Below are positions 63,112 through 64,000 of a stretch of DNA of 64,000 bases, in pieces. The notes under the pieces are model-generated. The model was not told the origin of the DNA, searched no databases, and saw nothing but the letters and a program-made list of their open reading frames with translations. The stretch comes from Pseudomonas mosselii (GTDB lineage: Bacteria > Pseudomonadota > Gammaproteobacteria > Pseudomonadales > Pseudomonadaceae), in contig NZ_QJRP01000010.1 of NCBI RefSeq assembly GCF_003205295.1, forward strand, positions 1 to 64,000. The letters are read 5' to 3'. The number at the start of each line of letters is the position of its first letter. The first letter of the stretch is position 1. A program made the translations under genes and the position numbers.

Positions 63112-63222
63112 GCTCGGGCTCTGGTGCGGGGATCAGGGCTCGTTTTTAGCGGGTTGCCATATATAACGTCAAAGAATGTTATTTGATTTATATATTCCTT
63201 TAGATTCTTTATTGTGGCCACC

Positions 63223-63316
63223 GGCCTCTTCGCGGGTAAACCCGCTCCCACAGGTATAACACTGGACTCCAAGGCTGTGCTGTCCCTGTGGGAGCGGGTT
63301 TACCCGCGAAGAGGCC
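63223..63316. repeat. Perfect REP pair (GCGGGTAAACCCGC subtype)
   Basis: 32-bp arms identical to those at 56681-56761, around a 30-base spacer, lie between the LysR and porin genes. 63112-63222 is AT-rich promoter DNA for the LysR gene. Confidence 0.93.
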
Positions 63317-63323
63317 AGACCTG

Positions 63324-64000
63324 CTAAAGCAGGTTCAGCGGATAACTGACGATCAACCGGTTCTCGTCGAACGCATTGCTGCTAAAGTCCCTGCGCATGG
63401 TCGAGTTTCGCCATTTCACCGACAGGTCCTTGAACGTCCCGGCCTGCACCACATAGGCCAGCTCGGTCTCGCGGGCCCACTCCTTGCCATCGTCCACCCC
63501 GCCGGTATGCACGTTGTCACCCTTGATATAGCGGTTCATCAGGGTCAGCCCGGGGATGCCCACGGTGACGAAGTTGAAGTCATGGCGCACCTGCCAGGAG
63601 CGCTCCTTGGTGTTGTCGAAGCTGGCGTTGTAGCTATCGTTGGCCAGGGTGCCGCCGCTGGTGCCGTTGACCCGCATCCAGGCGTCGTCGCCACTGACCT
63701 TCTGCAGGCCGACGTAGAAGGTGTGGCCCTGGTACCGCGCCGAGAGCATGGCCGAGGCGGTGCGGTTGTCGAGGTCGCCGGCGCGGGCGCTGCCGTCTTC
63801 CTTGCCGAGGAAGTAGCCCAGGTTGGCGCCCAGGGTCCAGTCGCCCAAGGGTTGGCTGTGCACCAGGTTCAGGTACTGCTGGCGGTAGATGTCCTTGAGG
63901 CGGGCGTCCCACAGGCCGACCATGGTGCGCTTGTCGTTGAAACTGTATTCGCCACCGGCGAAGTCGAAGCGGTCGGAGGTGATGCCGGCGCGTCCCTGCA
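63324..64000 (-). CDS. OprD/BenF-family porin, C-terminal part (cut by window end)
   Basis: The final 225 or so residues of an outer-membrane beta-barrel porin. Frame continuity runs to the window edge (the segment before Met 63923 reads QGRAGITSDRFDFAGGEYS), so the 5' end lies beyond 64000. Alternating aromatic strands and family phrases such as DNRTASAMLSARYQGHTFYVGLQ and VGIPGLTLMNRYIKGDN fit the OprD substrate-specific porins. BenF-like members pass aromatic acids, which would suit the neighbouring pca cluster. The exact substrate is inferred. Confidence 0.88.
   Translation of the reverse strand, partial: QGRAGITSDRFDFAGGEYSFNDKRTMVGLWDARLKDIYRQQYLNLVHSQPLGDWTLGANLGYFLGKEDGSARAGDLDNRTASAMLSARYQGHTFYVGLQKVSGDDAWMRVNGTSGGTLANDSYNASFDNTKERSWQVRHDFNFVTVGIPGLTLMNRYIKGDNVHTGGVDDGKEWARETELAYVVQAGTFKDLSVKWRNSTMRRDFSSNAFDENRLIVSYPLNLL

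Overview
The window reads as a chromosomal segment of a Pseudomonas of the P. putida group. The evidence is GC-rich coding sequence, P. putida-type REP palindromes (the GTAGGAGCGGCC and GCGGGTAAACCCGC families), a MvaT/TurA-type H-NS analogue, BifA, and a complete protocatechuate (pca) branch. No rRNA, tRNA, CRISPR array, transposase or phage gene was seen. Gene names rest on recognised motifs and gene order, since no database search was run.

Layout. 1-4.4 kb: an intergenic repeat, then an RND pump (MexVW-like) on the minus strand. 4.6-9.9 kb: two adjacent minus-strand iron-related units, DUF1513 / imelysin / di-heme oxidoreductase and an IcmP-type imelysin. 10-16.9 kb: bifA, sodB, an amino-acid exporter with a divergent ArgP-like regulator, an SDR epimerase and a coiled-coil membrane protein. 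17.2-23.8 kb: the main accessory block, with two large paralogous Ig-like repeat proteins of unknown function followed by a pertactin-type autotransporter. 23.8-32.3 kb: an ArsR-XenB pair with palindromic operators, acpH, the ornithine-lipid genes olsBA, and a plus-strand run of envelope or lipid genes. 32.6-50.5 kb: mostly housekeeping (fumarase, pyruvate kinase, exonuclease I, MvaT, PurU, a chemoreceptor, a HerA-like ATPase, a phosphate transporter), plus a tightly overlapping three-gene set (glycosyltransferase, polysaccharide deacetylase, flippase-like protein).

51-64 kb: the aromatic catabolic cluster pcaR-pcaK-pcaIJF-pcaTBDC, then an unrelated membrane protein, a Crp/Fnr regulator, a LysR regulator and the 3' part of an OprD/BenF-like porin cut by the window end. 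Together the pca genes import 4-hydroxybenzoate/protocatechuate-type substrates and convert carboxymuconate to succinyl-CoA and acetyl-CoA. PcaR-type 15-bp operators (GTTCGATAATCGCAC) lie before pcaR, pcaK and pcaI. A possible small RNA of about 95 nt is divergent from pcaR, and its -35 element abuts the PcaR operator.

The best candidates for something undescribed are the Ig-like pair with the adjacent autotransporter, the putative pcaR-divergent small RNA, and the uncharacterised glycosyltransferase/deacetylase/flippase operon.
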